Below, one piece after another: positions 25,971 through 35,644 of a stretch of 64,000 nucleotides of DNA; the first letter of the stretch is position 1, and every line of letters starts with the position of its first letter. The stretch covers positions 124,001 to 188,000 of the forward strand of contig NZ_BSOA01000006.1 in NCBI RefSeq assembly GCF_030160275.1, in the 5' to 3' direction. A program made the translations under genes and the position numbers. Origin of the DNA: Dyella flagellata (GTDB lineage Bacteria > Pseudomonadota > Gammaproteobacteria > Xanthomonadales > Rhodanobacteraceae). The notes beneath the pieces are model-generated. The model was not told the DNA's origin, did no database searches, and was given only the letters and a program-made list of their open reading frames with translations.

Positions 25971-28376
25971 ACCGCCTATCACCGAGACGACAGTCGAATC
26001 CGGCTCGCGCCAGGCTGCCTCGCCCTCTTGTTTCAATTGGTGAGTGGCGTCGTTCCACATCAGTTTGGTGACCGAGTATTTGCCCTGCTCATAACCATAG
26101 GACTTCCCGTCATCCCGGAACAGCTCAAAGCGGCCATCCGCTCCCGGGTATACCTTCACCGACACGATCTTCTGCGATTGCTGTGCGCCCGCTGCGTCCG
26201 GTCCCAGCGGCACGATGCTCCCTGCCCTTACGAACAACGGCAGCGTATCGATGGGAGCATCCACCTCGACCGTCTGCCCGCCGTGCAGGTGCTGGTTCGT
26301 CCAATAGTTGTACCAATCGCAGCCTGCCGGGAGGTACACGCTACGGCGGGTAGCACCTTGCTCCGTGATCGGAGCCACCAGGAAAGCCGGCCCGTACATG
26401 TATTCATCGGGGATGTCCGCCACTTTCGGATCGTGCGGAAAATCCATGAAAAGCGCGCGCATGTACGGCGCACCGGTCTGGTAGCTGCGATAGGCCACCG
26501 AATACGTATAGGGCAAAAGCTGGTAGCGTAGCTTCAGGTACTTGGCCAGGATCGGTTCGGCCTGTTTGCCATAGGACCATACTTCATTGTGGTCCCGCTC
26601 TCCGTGTGCACGCATCACGGGCTGGAACACGCCCCATTCGAACCAGCGTACGAAGAGTTCCGGATAGTCCTCGTAGTTGCCTATCGTGCCGCGAACGTCG
26701 GAACCATCGATCAAGGGTTTATGCGCCGCATGGTAATCGGCGGGCATGTGCGGCGAAAAGAACCCGGCGATATCGGTGTCCCAATAGGGCAGGCCCGTCG
26801 CGGTGAAATTGAGCCCGGCTGGAATGGATCGCCTGAGCATGTCCCAGGTCGCGAAAATGTCGCTCGACCAGAACACAGTGCCGTTGCGTTGCGCGCCCAG
26901 ATAAGCGGCTCGCGCTAGAATCATCACTCTTCGGCTGTTACCAAAATCGCGGCGAAATCCTTCGTACACGGAAGCGGTATGAAACAAGGGATATACGTTG
27001 TAGTAGCGCGTACCCGAGCCGATCCAGAACACGTCGTTCGCCGGATCGATATCCGGCTCGGTCTCATCTAGCCACAGATAATCGAAGCCGTACGGCTTTA
27101 TGTAGCGGTCACGGATTTCCTGCCAGAACCACTTGGCCGCATCCGGATTGGTCGTGTCGATATTCGGCCCGATGATCGCCTTGTAGCCACCCGAGTCCGG
27201 CACGCCATCACGCGTATGGACCAGCCAGCCTTTGCTCGCCAGCATGGCATAGAACAACGATCCCTTTGAGAAGTGCGGCCATACACTGAGCAGCGTGTCC
27301 ACGCCCATCGCATGCAACCGGCGGGTCATGGCGGCCGGATCCGGCCAGCGCGCGGGATCCAGATCCAGGTTCCCCTGCTTGGTCATGTTCAGGAAATCGA
27401 CCACCATCACGCTCAGCGGCAGATTCTTTTGCCGATACTCATCGGCAACCGCCAGGACCTGTGCCTGCGTCGGATAAATCGCCTTGCTCTGGATATAGCC
27501 ATAGACATTTCGGGGCAACAGGTGCGTCACACCTGTCAACAGGCGGTAACCCTCGTAGACCTCGTCGGTGTTGTCTCCCGCAATGACGAAATAGGAGACG
27601 CGATCGCCCACTTCCGACGACCAGCTGTTCCGGCCATTGAAACCCAGTTGTATGGTCGTCTTCGAGGGATTGTCCCAAACCAGGCCGTAGCCGAGGCTGG
27701 ACACCATGAAAGGAACGCATACGGCTTCGCCGCCGAGAGCGTAATAGTCGTGCCAGCAACGTATCTCATGGTCGCGCAGGTCCATCCACCCCTGCTGCTG
27801 CTGTCCGAGCCCGTAGTAGTGCTCGTTGGCGGGCGAGTCAAACGTGGCGGCAATGCGAAAGCCCTTTGCACCGGCGTCCGCCTGCGCTACTTGCGGCGGT
27901 TCGGGTGCCATGGACCACGTGCGCATGTGCAATAACGTCTTGCCTTCGGCATTGGTGATTTGCAGCGCATCGTCGAAGGTACTTCGATCCCGTCCTCCTC
28001 CGAAATACTTTTCGCGCAGTTGGCGATTCAGCGCGTCCAAGGGCATGGCCTGCGGCAGTTGGTCAGGCGCAAGATCCGCGGGCGCCACCCGCACGACCAT
28101 TTTCGCCGAACGGTAAATATCGCCGCCTGCCGCATCACGCGTATGTGTCCATCCCTGGGCCGAAGCCTTGGCCTCAAATCCGTATCCGGGCCGATTCATC
28201 ACCGCCGCCCGATCGACGCCCAGCGTTACACGCAAGATATTCGGCGCATAAGGTTCAAGTGAAATGGTCCTGCCGTCGCGCTGCAGTACGAGCGGGACAT
28301 CCTGGGCGACCGCAGCACCGCTTAGCGATACGCCCAACAGCAGCGCGAAAAATCCGCCAAAAAAAAGTTTTCGCAT
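25965..28376 (-). CDS. Periplasmic GH31 alpha-xylosidase
   Basis: 803 residues with a Sec signal peptide (MRKLFFGGFFALLLGVSLSG, cleavage near AVAQ). The N-terminal beta-sandwich (30-280) is followed by the GH31 barrel: YGYIQSKAIYPTQ, MVVDFLNMT, catalytic nucleophile Asp437 in WLDETE, acid/base Asp506 in FWSSDI, and YWDTDIAGFF. C-terminal beta domains follow (YLPAGCDWYNYWTNQ, PLFVRAGSIVPLG). The layout matches bacterial alpha-xylosidases that remove alpha-1,6-xylose from the non-reducing end of xyloglucan oligosaccharides. It is divergent from the GH74 gene. Alpha-glucosidase activity cannot be excluded from sequence, but the context favours xyloglucan. Confidence 0.88.
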   Translation of the reverse strand: MRKLFFGGFFALLLGVSLSGAAVAQDVPLVLQRDGRTISLEPYAPNILRVTLGVDRAAVMNRPGYGFEAKASAQGWTHTRDAAGGDIYRSAKMVVRVAPADLAPDQLPQAMPLDALNRQLREKYFGGGRDRSTFDDALQITNAEGKTLLHMRTWSMAPEPPQVAQADAGAKGFRIAATFDSPANEHYYGLGQQQQGWMDLRDHEIRCWHDYYALGGEAVCVPFMVSSLGYGLVWDNPSKTTIQLGFNGRNSWSSEVGDRVSYFVIAGDNTDEVYEGYRLLTGVTHLLPRNVYGYIQSKAIYPTQAQVLAVADEYRQKNLPLSVMVVDFLNMTKQGNLDLDPARWPDPAAMTRRLHAMGVDTLLSVWPHFSKGSLFYAMLASKGWLVHTRDGVPDSGGYKAIIGPNIDTTNPDAAKWFWQEIRDRYIKPYGFDYLWLDETEPDIDPANDVFWIGSGTRYYNVYPLFHTASVYEGFRRDFGNSRRVMILARAAYLGAQRNGTVFWSSDIFATWDMLRRSIPAGLNFTATGLPYWDTDIAGFFSPHMPADYHAAHKPLIDGSDVRGTIGNYEDYPELFVRWFEWGVFQPVMRAHGERDHNEVWSYGKQAEPILAKYLKLRYQLLPYTYSVAYRSYQTGAPYMRALFMDFPHDPKVADIPDEYMYGPAFLVAPITEQGATRRSVYLPAGCDWYNYWTNQHLHGGQTVEVDAPIDTLPLFVRAGSIVPLGPDAAGAQQSQKIVSVKVYPGADGRFELFRDDGKSYGYEQGKYSVTKLMWNDATHQLKQEGEAAWREPDSTVVSVIGGY

Positions 28377-28997
28377 AGTGCCCTGGACCCTTCACTTTCG
28401 TCCGGCGCATTCTGTCACTCCGGGAACTACCGTCCTCGGCCCTCGGCCGGACCCAATAAATAATCACAAGCTTAGGTGATCAATATCGCAATAGAGGACG
28501 CCAAAGTTCGTGCAAACCGTTGCCCTGCTCGTCAGTTGGCACGCACTTGTGAACCAGGGCACAAAAGCAGGACGCCGCCGAACCGATAAAAAAATGGACG
28601 GCTGCGATGCCAACTTGCATATCGCGATCCGCCGCCCATCAAGGATGTCGCGTAGTCGGTCACACAACATCCACATTGCTGCTTTGCAGCTTCAATTTTC
28701 GCAAGCGCCACTGGCGTTGTTCGCAATGCCATCCGCGGCAGCTCAAACGATAGAGTTCGTCTCCACGGTTGTCGCGGCTCATGCAGCGCCACCCGTCAGG
28801 ATAAAGCAAGCAAACCGAGTGGAACGCTCAGCAAATCTTCGCCCAGCATGGCGATGAGAGGTGGATGAAACTGTGCGGCATACGTGCCGCCGGCTTTGGT
28901 TAAGCGTGAGTCTTGTTGCTCAAACAACTCTGCGGTGCGCAACCGTCTGCTGAGCAGCGGAGAAACACCGCAAACGATCCAACCACCGAGGGGTACC
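28377..28997. promoter_or_regulatory. Divergent control region of the GH31 and GH74 genes
   Basis: 621 bp with no gene recognised. It should contain divergent promoters for GH31 (minus) and GH74 (plus). AT-rich stretches lie around 28455-28495. GAGGGG at 28988-28993 is the GH74 ribosome site. No repeated operator could be identified by eye. Confidence 0.45.
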
Positions 28998-31256
28998 ATG
29001 AAGACACTTTTGCACCGGGCTGTCGCCCGGGGAATCCTTTACGGCGCACTTGCCGTGCTTCCGTTGTCGCCGGTTGCGTCATTTGCGCAAACCGCTCCGT
29101 CCTACACCTGGAACAACGTGCGCATCGTCGCCGGCGGTTATGTCGACGGCATCATTGCGCATCCCACGCAGCAAGGACTGTTCTATGCGCGTACCGATGT
29201 TGGCGGCGCCTACCGCTACAACGCCAGCACAGCGCAATGGGTGCCGTTGAACGATTGGACGCCGCCAGCCGATTCGCAGTGGATGGGTATCGAAAGCATC
29301 GCCATCGATCCCAACAATCCGAACATGCTTTACCTGGTGGCTGGCTTGTACACGCAGTCCTGGGGCGCCAGCGGCTCGATTCTCGTATCGTCCGACCAGG
29401 GCGCGCACTTCACTTCGTACCCGCTCAATTTCCGCGTCGGTGGCAATGAAAATGGACGCAACGTGGGCGAACGCTTGCAGGTGGACCCGAACAAGGGCTC
29501 GATCCTGTTCTACGGCACGTTCAACGATGCCTCGCAAGCCAGCAGCAACGGCTTGTGGACCAGCACCAACAGCGGCGCCAGCTGGTCCAAGGTGAGCGGC
29601 TTCAACGCGCTGTCCAGCGACGGCAGTGGCGCTGGAGTGGCTTTTGTCGCCTTCTACAAGCCCACCGGTGGCAAAAACTTGCCGACCAAGACCATCTTCG
29701 CCGGGGTATCCACCAGCACGGCAGCCTCGTCGCTATATAAAAGCACGGACGGCGGCGTGACCTGGGCGCCGGTTACCGGCGGCCCTGCTGCAGGCATGCT
29801 GCCGCAGCGGGGCATGATCGGCCCGGACGGCAACCTGTACATCACCTACGGCAACAACATCGGCCCCAACGGCATGACCGCCGGCCAGGTGTGGAAATAC
29901 AGCATCGGCCTGAATACCTGGCAGAACATCACGCCGCCGGACAAATACAACTACGCGTCCGGCTTCAGCGGCCTGGCGGTGGATCCGGCCAAGCCCGGCA
30001 CCGTGGTGGTGATGAGCATGGACCATTGGTGGCCGAGCGACACCATGTATCGCACCACCGACGGCGGTTCGAGCTGGACGGATGTAGGCGGCAGCGCCGT
30101 GCGTGATGCCAGTGTTTCGCCCTGGATCGTGCCACAAGGACAGACGCAGGCGCCGTTCGGCAACTGGGGCGAAGTGGTGATCGACCCCTACGATTCGGCG
30201 CACGCCATCTACGGCACTGGTGAAACCGTCTGGACCACCTCTGACCTCACCTCTGCCGACGCCGGGCAACCGACTCACTGGACTGTGGGCGCTAGCGGCA
30301 TCGAGGAAACGGCCGTGCTTGCGATGATCTCGCCGACTTCCGGCGCGCCTTTGATAAGCGGCCTCGGCGACGTTTGCGGCTTCGTGCATGCCAGCCTAAC
30401 CGCCGCACCCACGGCGCAGCTGAGCAACCCCGTTTGCGGCAATGGTACGGGCCTGGATTTTGCCAAGAGCACCCCCTCCACCGTCGTGCGCGTCGGCACC
30501 GGCGGCAACAATGTGTTCGGCTCCGTTTCCAGCGATGGCGGCAGCACCTGGACGGCGTTCGCCAACCAGGCCGGCTCCAGCAACGGTGGCGGCACGGTGG
30601 CGATTTCCGCGGACGGAGGCACCATCGTGTGGGCTCCCTCGGATGTAGCGCCGGTGGCATCCACCGATCACGGCACCACCTGGACGACGTTGACCTATCC
30701 TTCCAGCGGCGTCGCGACGAATCTACCCACCGCCGTACAAGTGTTGTCCGATGGCTCCAACGGCAATCTGTTCTACGCCTGGAACCAGGCTACGGGCACG
30801 TTTTTCAGCAGCTCCGACAAAGGCGTGACGTGGTATGCGTCAACCACATCCGGCCTACCGGTGCTCGCCTCTTGGCAGAGCAGCCAGGCAGCGACGGTTA
30901 CCGGCGTGCAGGGAGACATCTGGCTCGCCACGCCATCGGGCCTGTATCGCAGCCAGAGTTCCGGCTGGGGCTGGAGCCAGGTCGACGCCTCTACCGTCAC
31001 CGCAGCAACATCGATCGGTTTCGGCAAAGCAGCGCCTGGCACGTATTACCCGGCGATCTACCTCTCCGGCACGGTAGACGGCGTGGCCGGCCTGTTCCGC
31101 TCCACTGACGCGGGTGCAAGCTGGGTGCAGATCAACGACGCGCAGCACCAATGGGCTGGCGTATCGCGCGTAATAGGCGATCCACGCACATTTGGCACCG
31201 TGTATCTGAGTGCGGGTGGTGCGCGCGGGATTATTTACGGCACATCGTCCAATTGA
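28998..31256 (+). CDS. Secreted GH74 endo-xyloglucanase (first copy)
   Basis: 752 residues from the ATG at 28998 (good GAGGGG site); the frame extends upstream without support. The signal peptide ends at SFAQ. The protein shows the twin seven-bladed propeller pattern of GH74, with many Asp-box-like repeats (STDGGVTWAPV, TTDGGSSWTDV, SSDGGSTWTAF, SSDKGVTWYAS, STDAGASWVQI). The catalytic Asp of blade one lies in ARTDVGGAYR (Asp67), and the second in LISGLGDVCGF. GH74 enzymes cut the xyloglucan backbone internally. It heads a plus-strand pair with GH27, 62 bp downstream. No carbohydrate-binding module is present. Confidence 0.93.
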   Translation: MKTLLHRAVARGILYGALAVLPLSPVASFAQTAPSYTWNNVRIVAGGYVDGIIAHPTQQGLFYARTDVGGAYRYNASTAQWVPLNDWTPPADSQWMGIESIAIDPNNPNMLYLVAGLYTQSWGASGSILVSSDQGAHFTSYPLNFRVGGNENGRNVGERLQVDPNKGSILFYGTFNDASQASSNGLWTSTNSGASWSKVSGFNALSSDGSGAGVAFVAFYKPTGGKNLPTKTIFAGVSTSTAASSLYKSTDGGVTWAPVTGGPAAGMLPQRGMIGPDGNLYITYGNNIGPNGMTAGQVWKYSIGLNTWQNITPPDKYNYASGFSGLAVDPAKPGTVVVMSMDHWWPSDTMYRTTDGGSSWTDVGGSAVRDASVSPWIVPQGQTQAPFGNWGEVVIDPYDSAHAIYGTGETVWTTSDLTSADAGQPTHWTVGASGIEETAVLAMISPTSGAPLISGLGDVCGFVHASLTAAPTAQLSNPVCGNGTGLDFAKSTPSTVVRVGTGGNNVFGSVSSDGGSTWTAFANQAGSSNGGGTVAISADGGTIVWAPSDVAPVASTDHGTTWTTLTYPSSGVATNLPTAVQVLSDGSNGNLFYAWNQATGTFFSSSDKGVTWYASTTSGLPVLASWQSSQAATVTGVQGDIWLATPSGLYRSQSSGWGWSQVDASTVTAATSIGFGKAAPGTYYPAIYLSGTVDGVAGLFRSTDAGASWVQINDAQHQWAGVSRVIGDPRTFGTVYLSAGGARGIIYGTSSN

Positions 31257-31269
31257 TGCGCCTGTCCCT

Positions 31270-31293
31270 CCCTCCCCTGCTTGCAGGGGAGGG
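31270..31293. repeat. C-rich palindromic element between GH74 and GH27 genes
   Basis: 11-base perfect arms CCCTCCCCTGC and GCAGGGGAGGG separated by TT. It has the same arm sequence as the site at 1863-1888. It lies 13 bp after the GH74 stop. Confidence 0.65.
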
Positions 31294-31318
31294 TTATGCT
31301 CAAAAACGGAATGACTCC

Positions 31319-32692
31319 ATGTCACCTTGGCTAAGAACAGCGCTGCTATTGCTCATCCTGCTCACCGCCGCAACGGCAGCCGACGCACAGGAGGTCGCCC
31401 CTACTCCTCCCATGGGCTGGAACAGCTGGGACTCTTACGGCCTCACCATCGACGAAGCCGACTTCAGGGCCAACGCCACGCAGCTCGCCAAGCTGCACGC
31501 CTATGGCTGGACCTACGCCGTGATCGATGAAGGCTGGTACATGGGCAACCCATCCGGTGACAAGTTGCAGCATCGCGACTACGCGATGGATGCGCATGGA
31601 CTGCTGATTCCAGCATCGAAGCGCTTCCCCTCCTCCACCGATGGGCAAGGCTTCAAACCCATCGCCGACTGGGTACATGCGCAAGGCTTGAAGTTCGGCA
31701 TCCATATCGTGCGTGGCATTCCCAAGCAGGCCGTCGAGGCGAATCTGCCGATTGCCGGTTCAAGCTTCCGCGCGCAGGACGCGGCCGATACCGTCGACAC
31801 CTGCCCCTGGGACGACGGCGACTACGGCGTTCGCGACAACGCGGCAGGACAGGCCTACTACGACTCCATGCTGGCGCTGTATGCACGCTGGGGCGTGGAT
31901 TTTCTCAAGGTCGATTGCATTGCCGATCACCCTTACCGGATCAGCGAGATTCGCCAGATCGCCACGGCGATCAAAAAGACCGGACGCCCGATCGTACTGA
32001 GCCTGTCACCGGGACCGACGCAGCCTGCGCACGCCACGGAGATTCGCCAATACGGGCAGATGTGGCGCATTTCCAACGACGTGTGGGATGGCTGGACATT
32101 CAAGCATGAACACCCCACCGACGATTTCCCCATGGGCTTGCGCGATATCTTCGATCGCCTGCCAGCATGGGCAGGACAAGCCCGCGATGGCCACTGGCCC
32201 GACGCCGACATGCTGCCGTTCGGCATGCTTGCACCGCATCCGGGTTTGGGTGAAGCACGCCATTCGCGCTTGACGCTGGATGAAGACCGCACGCAACTGA
32301 GCTTGCTTGCCATCGCACGTTCCCCGCTGATTTTGGGCGCCAATCTGACCAAGCTGGACGACGCTACGCGCGCCTTGATCACCAACAAGGATCTCATCGC
32401 GGTGGATCAACACAGCCACGGCAACCACCCGGTGGAACACCTGCCACCGGGCCTCGGCCCCATGCGCGTGTGGGTTGCCGATGGCGAAGCCGGTGAGCGT
32501 TATCTGGCCGTGTTCAATCTGGACGACAAGCCGGCATCCTTGGACGCAAGCTGGGAGCAGTTGGGCCTTGCCTCGGGCAAACATGCGGCGCGCGAGCTGT
32601 GGAGCGGCCATCGCCAGGAGGCGTCCGGCCGTTTGACGATCAGTTTGCCGGCCCATGGATGCCTGCTGTTTGCAGTAGGTCCTGCGCGGTAG
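31319..32692 (+). CDS. GH27 family glycosidase (alpha-galactosidase or beta-L-arabinopyranosidase)
   Basis: 457 residues from the ATG at 31319 with a Sec signal peptide (LLLLILLTAATAADAQ). The GH27 barrel starts PPMGWNSWDSYG; nucleophile Asp199 lies in FLKVDC and acid/base Asp254 in WRISNDVWDGW. The substrate-pocket motif that reads DDCW in alpha-galactosidases is DEGW here (Asp70-Glu71). An Asp-to-Glu change in the pocket is the reported difference between GH27 alpha-galactosidases and beta-L-arabinopyranosidase. Xyloglucan galactose is beta-linked and handled by GH35, while an L-arabinose pathway lies in the same window, so an arabinopyranosidase role is attractive but unproven. The C-terminal beta domain is short (AARELWSGHR). 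Confidence 0.82.
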   Translation: MSPWLRTALLLLILLTAATAADAQEVAPTPPMGWNSWDSYGLTIDEADFRANATQLAKLHAYGWTYAVIDEGWYMGNPSGDKLQHRDYAMDAHGLLIPASKRFPSSTDGQGFKPIADWVHAQGLKFGIHIVRGIPKQAVEANLPIAGSSFRAQDAADTVDTCPWDDGDYGVRDNAAGQAYYDSMLALYARWGVDFLKVDCIADHPYRISEIRQIATAIKKTGRPIVLSLSPGPTQPAHATEIRQYGQMWRISNDVWDGWTFKHEHPTDDFPMGLRDIFDRLPAWAGQARDGHWPDADMLPFGMLAPHPGLGEARHSRLTLDEDRTQLSLLAIARSPLILGANLTKLDDATRALITNKDLIAVDQHSHGNHPVEHLPPGLGPMRVWVADGEAGERYLAVFNLDDKPASLDASWEQLGLASGKHAARELWSGHRQEASGRLTISLPAHGCLLFAVGPAR

Positions 32693-32703
32693 CCAACCCC
32701 TGC

Positions 32704-32732
32704 CGCGCTCGCTCAGCTGCCGAGCGAGCGCG
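32704..32732. terminator. Hairpin at the convergent ends of the GH27 and MFS genes
   Basis: 11-bp perfect stem CGCGCTCGCTC (32704-32714) and GAGCGAGCGCG (32722-32732), 7-base loop. It spans the last codons of the MFS gene and lies 12 bp after the GH27 stop. There is no T-tract, so it is a candidate for bidirectional transcript-end protection. Confidence 0.45.
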
Positions 32733-33984
32733 TGCCTTCATTCCAGCCTTCGTCCCGCAGCGAAGCCGGACCGGCCGCCGCCATCGCCACGCCTCGCGCT
32801 TCCGGCCCGAACGCCATCAACAAGATGAGCGCAACCGCCACGCCTGCGGCCACCAACAGCAGTGCATAGCCGTAATCCTGCCCATGCCGCTGCGCGATTT
32901 CCGCCTGCAGTACCGGATTGATCGCAGCCAGGAAATTGCCCAGTTGGTACACGAAGCCGGGGAAGGTGCCACGGATCGAAGCCGGCGACAGCTCATTCAA
33001 GTGCGCGGGCACAACACCCCATGCGCCTTGTACGCCAAACTGCATCGCAAACGCCGCCGCGCACAGCATGTACACATCCCGGCTATGCGACCACGGGTAC
33101 ACCGCCAACAACGCCAGCAGACAGGCCAGCATGATCGCGCGGCGCCGGCCGATCTTCTGGCTCAGCATGCCGAAGCACAGACCGCCCAGGATCGCCGCCA
33201 CGTTGTAGACCAGTACGATGTTGGTCAGCGTGGCATGCGGCAGGCCCAACTGCTTGGCCAGGAACAGCTTGGGATAGATATCCTGCGTGCCGTGGGAAAA
33301 GAAATTGAATGCGGTCATCATGGCGATCGCGTAGATCGTCAACTTCGCATTCGCCTTCACGATCTCAAGCAGGGAAACTTTGGGGCGCTGCCGCATGACC
33401 TCGAAAGCCGGACTTTCATGGATCTTGGCGTTGATGAAGAACACCAGCAAGGCAGGTGCCGCGCCGACGAAAAACATGCCGCGCCATCCGAGGCTGGCGT
33501 AAAACAGCCCAAACAGCAGCGTCGCCAGAAAATAGCCCGCCGGATAGCCGGCCTGCAACAGTCCCGACACCCAGCCGCGCCAGCGTACCGGTATCGTCTC
33601 CATCACCAGTGAGCTGCCCACCCCCCACTCGCCACCCATGGCGATGCCGAACAAGGTGCGGATCACCAAGAACGATACGTACGACCACGCCAGGCCGCTG
33701 GCGAATTCGAACAACGAATACAGAACAATCACAAGCATCAGCGTCGGCTTGCGCCCGTAGCGATCCGCCATGCGGCCAAACACGAAAGCCCCCACTGCGC
33801 GCGAAGCCAGGGTCAGGGTAATCGCCAGCGTGATGCTGGTGATGCTCACGCCGAAAGTCTTGGCGACCTCATCGAAAGTGAAGATCAGGATGAAAAAGTC
33901 GAACGCGTCCAGGGTCCAGCCGAGGAAGGCGGCGATGACGGTGTTGCGCGCTCGCGTGAGGTCGATGTCTGCTGCGGAAGCCAT
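32713..33984 (-). CDS. MFS transporter of the SHS (sialate/lactate) family
   Basis: 423 residues from the ATG at 33984 (AGGAA upstream); the frame runs further without support. Twelve hydrophobic segments are likely. Family marks are LGWTLDAFDFFIL in helix 1, the GRMADRYGRKPTLM loop between helices 2 and 3, and GIAMGGEWGVG followed by METIPVRWRG and VSGLLQAGYPAGY, typical of the SHS family with NanT and lactate permeases. The substrate is likely a carboxylate such as lactate or a sugar acid. It lies 50 bp downstream of the porin gene on the same strand, suggesting an outer plus inner membrane uptake pair. Confidence 0.8.
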   Translation of the reverse strand: MASAADIDLTRARNTVIAAFLGWTLDAFDFFILIFTFDEVAKTFGVSITSITLAITLTLASRAVGAFVFGRMADRYGRKPTLMLVIVLYSLFEFASGLAWSYVSFLVIRTLFGIAMGGEWGVGSSLVMETIPVRWRGWVSGLLQAGYPAGYFLATLLFGLFYASLGWRGMFFVGAAPALLVFFINAKIHESPAFEVMRQRPKVSLLEIVKANAKLTIYAIAMMTAFNFFSHGTQDIYPKLFLAKQLGLPHATLTNIVLVYNVAAILGGLCFGMLSQKIGRRRAIMLACLLALLAVYPWSHSRDVYMLCAAAFAMQFGVQGAWGVVPAHLNELSPASIRGTFPGFVYQLGNFLAAINPVLQAEIAQRHGQDYGYALLLVAAGVAVALILLMAFGPEARGVAMAAAGPASLRDEGWNEGTRSLGS

Positions 33985-34034
33985 GATTGTTCCTGCTGAT
34001 TGCCGATACCAGGCAAGGGGTTTGCCGATAAAAG

Positions 34035-35420
34035 TTAAAACACGATCCTCACGCCCACGGTCGGATCGAACGAAGCACGCTGCAGATAACCGCTGCCCAT
34101 GCCGTCGTAAACCTTGGACCACTGCACGCCGCCGTACACATCGAAGTGCCTGCCAAACCGTTGATCGAGCACCAGCGACAAGGCGTTGTAATGACCGCTG
34201 CATTGCGGCGAACTGGCATCCGAACAGCTCACTTTTGCGTAGCTGCCCTGCATCGCGCGGTAGTACGCACCGAAGAAGTCGAGCGAAGGCGTCACCGCAT
34301 AGCGCAAGCCGACCCAGGCGACCTCCAGGATCTTCGGCCGTGGAAAGGCGCTATTGCTGGGAATGATGAAATAGCCGCCGATGGTCTGGCTGCCTATCGG
34401 CAGCGGCGAGGATGGATTGACGTAGCGAATATGTTCATAGGCGCCAAACAACTTTGCCCTGCCTGCATCGTATTCGCTCAGCAACGTGTAGGAGGTGTTG
34501 TCCGACACGGTGCCCGGCAGCGTCTTGTCGACTGGCAAGCCATACGTGGAAGAACCCGGCGTAGTCAGCGCCGCCACCTGCCCTGCAGTCAACGAGCCAC
34601 CTACAGCAAGGGCGTCATGCTTGCGCGCCCAAATGCCGTCCACGGACCAGGGACCGTAAGTGATGCCCAGATCCAGCTGATAGGCGCTGCCGCGCGAACT
34701 GGAAAGCTCGCGCGCATTGCCGAACTGGTACATCACGCCGCCGTGGAATAGTCCCCGCTTGAGGGTATATTTGAGCGTACCGTCGAGCGCGCGGTCCTCT
34801 GTATCGCCGGTGCCGGCGGTGGCTCCGAAAAAGCCCACGTAGGAAAAGGCCAGCGAGCAGCTCAGCGGATCGTACTTGCATACGCCATCATTGAGCAGCG
34901 TTGGCTGACGACCGAAGCTGAGCGTGCCGTAATGCGGCGATTCGATGCCGACAAACGCCTTGCCGTTGAACGCCTGGCCGGCACGGCTCGAGTCGCCGTA
35001 CGATTTCTGTTGCGCCAGCGGCACGCCATTGTTCCTCGCGATCGAACGCAGGCCATCGATCAGCGTCATCGATGCCGGCAGGAAACCGGTATCCAGCTGA
35101 AAAATTCCCCACCAGTCCGCCCCCAGCGGCTCGCGTCCCTTCACGCCGATGGTCGAAAGGCTCATGCCATTGGAAGCCAGCGACGTGTTCGGCTTGTTGC
35201 TGGCCTTGATCAGGAAGTTGTTCACGTTGGTGGCCGCCGCATCGCTGAATGCGCTGCCATGGCTTTGATAGGACACGCCGACGTCAACCGTGCCGTACAG
35301 CGTGATGCCGTACATCGTCAGGCTGTCTGCGGTGCCCGATTCGGTACCGGCCCAGGATGGTGAAGCGGCCAAGGCGCAGGCGATCGCCAATGCGCTGAGG
35401 GTGTGGCTTGCTTTGGACAT
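34035..35420 (-). CDS. Outer membrane porin (Gram-negative porin, OmpC/Porin_4 type)
   Basis: 461 residues from the ATG at 35420. A Sec signal peptide is followed by SLTMYGITLYGTVDVGVSY, the standard first strand of general porins of this group. Alternating beta strands continue (LSTIGVKGREPLGADWWGIF, YGTLSFGRQPTLLNDGV), and the protein ends in the expected terminal Phe (FDPTVGVRIVF). It forms a diffusion channel in the outer membrane, probably a trimer. It is followed by the SHS-type MFS gene and is divergent from the histidine kinase gene, so the kinase may control it. Confidence 0.85.
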   Translation of the reverse strand: MSKASHTLSALAIACALAASPSWAGTESGTADSLTMYGITLYGTVDVGVSYQSHGSAFSDAAATNVNNFLIKASNKPNTSLASNGMSLSTIGVKGREPLGADWWGIFQLDTGFLPASMTLIDGLRSIARNNGVPLAQQKSYGDSSRAGQAFNGKAFVGIESPHYGTLSFGRQPTLLNDGVCKYDPLSCSLAFSYVGFFGATAGTGDTEDRALDGTLKYTLKRGLFHGGVMYQFGNARELSSSRGSAYQLDLGITYGPWSVDGIWARKHDALAVGGSLTAGQVAALTTPGSSTYGLPVDKTLPGTVSDNTSYTLLSEYDAGRAKLFGAYEHIRYVNPSSPLPIGSQTIGGYFIIPSNSAFPRPKILEVAWVGLRYAVTPSLDFFGAYYRAMQGSYAKVSCSDASSPQCSGHYNALSLVLDQRFGRHFDVYGGVQWSKVYDGMGSGYLQRASFDPTVGVRIVF

Positions 35421-35556
35421 GTGTAACGCTCTCCCCGGAATGAAGCAGGCTGGCCTCTTGCGCATCAGCCCTTATCGATCGTCCCCGGGGAACAGCATGC
35501 CGCCGTCCGGCATGGCGTTGAATAACACCATGCGGCTAATACCTTCCGGCTACCGT

Positions 35557-35621
35557 GCAGGCTGGGATGGCAATCCCGGCATCGGAACCTTGCAAGCGCT
35601 GGGATGGTCATCCCAGCCTAC
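35557..35621. repeat. REP/BIME-type inverted repeat, copy 3
   Basis: Degenerate left unit (GCAGGCTGGGATgGCAATCCCGGC) facing an intact right unit ending ATCCCAGCCTAC. It lies between the divergent porin and histidine kinase genes, just before the kinase ribosome site. Confidence 0.85.
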
Positions 35622-35644
35622 GCGGCACTGGCTTAGGAGTTAGC

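Noticed and set aside
28884-28997. Upstream in-frame start for the first GH74 gene
   Set aside because: The signal peptide and GAGGGG ribosome site both point to the ATG at 28998.
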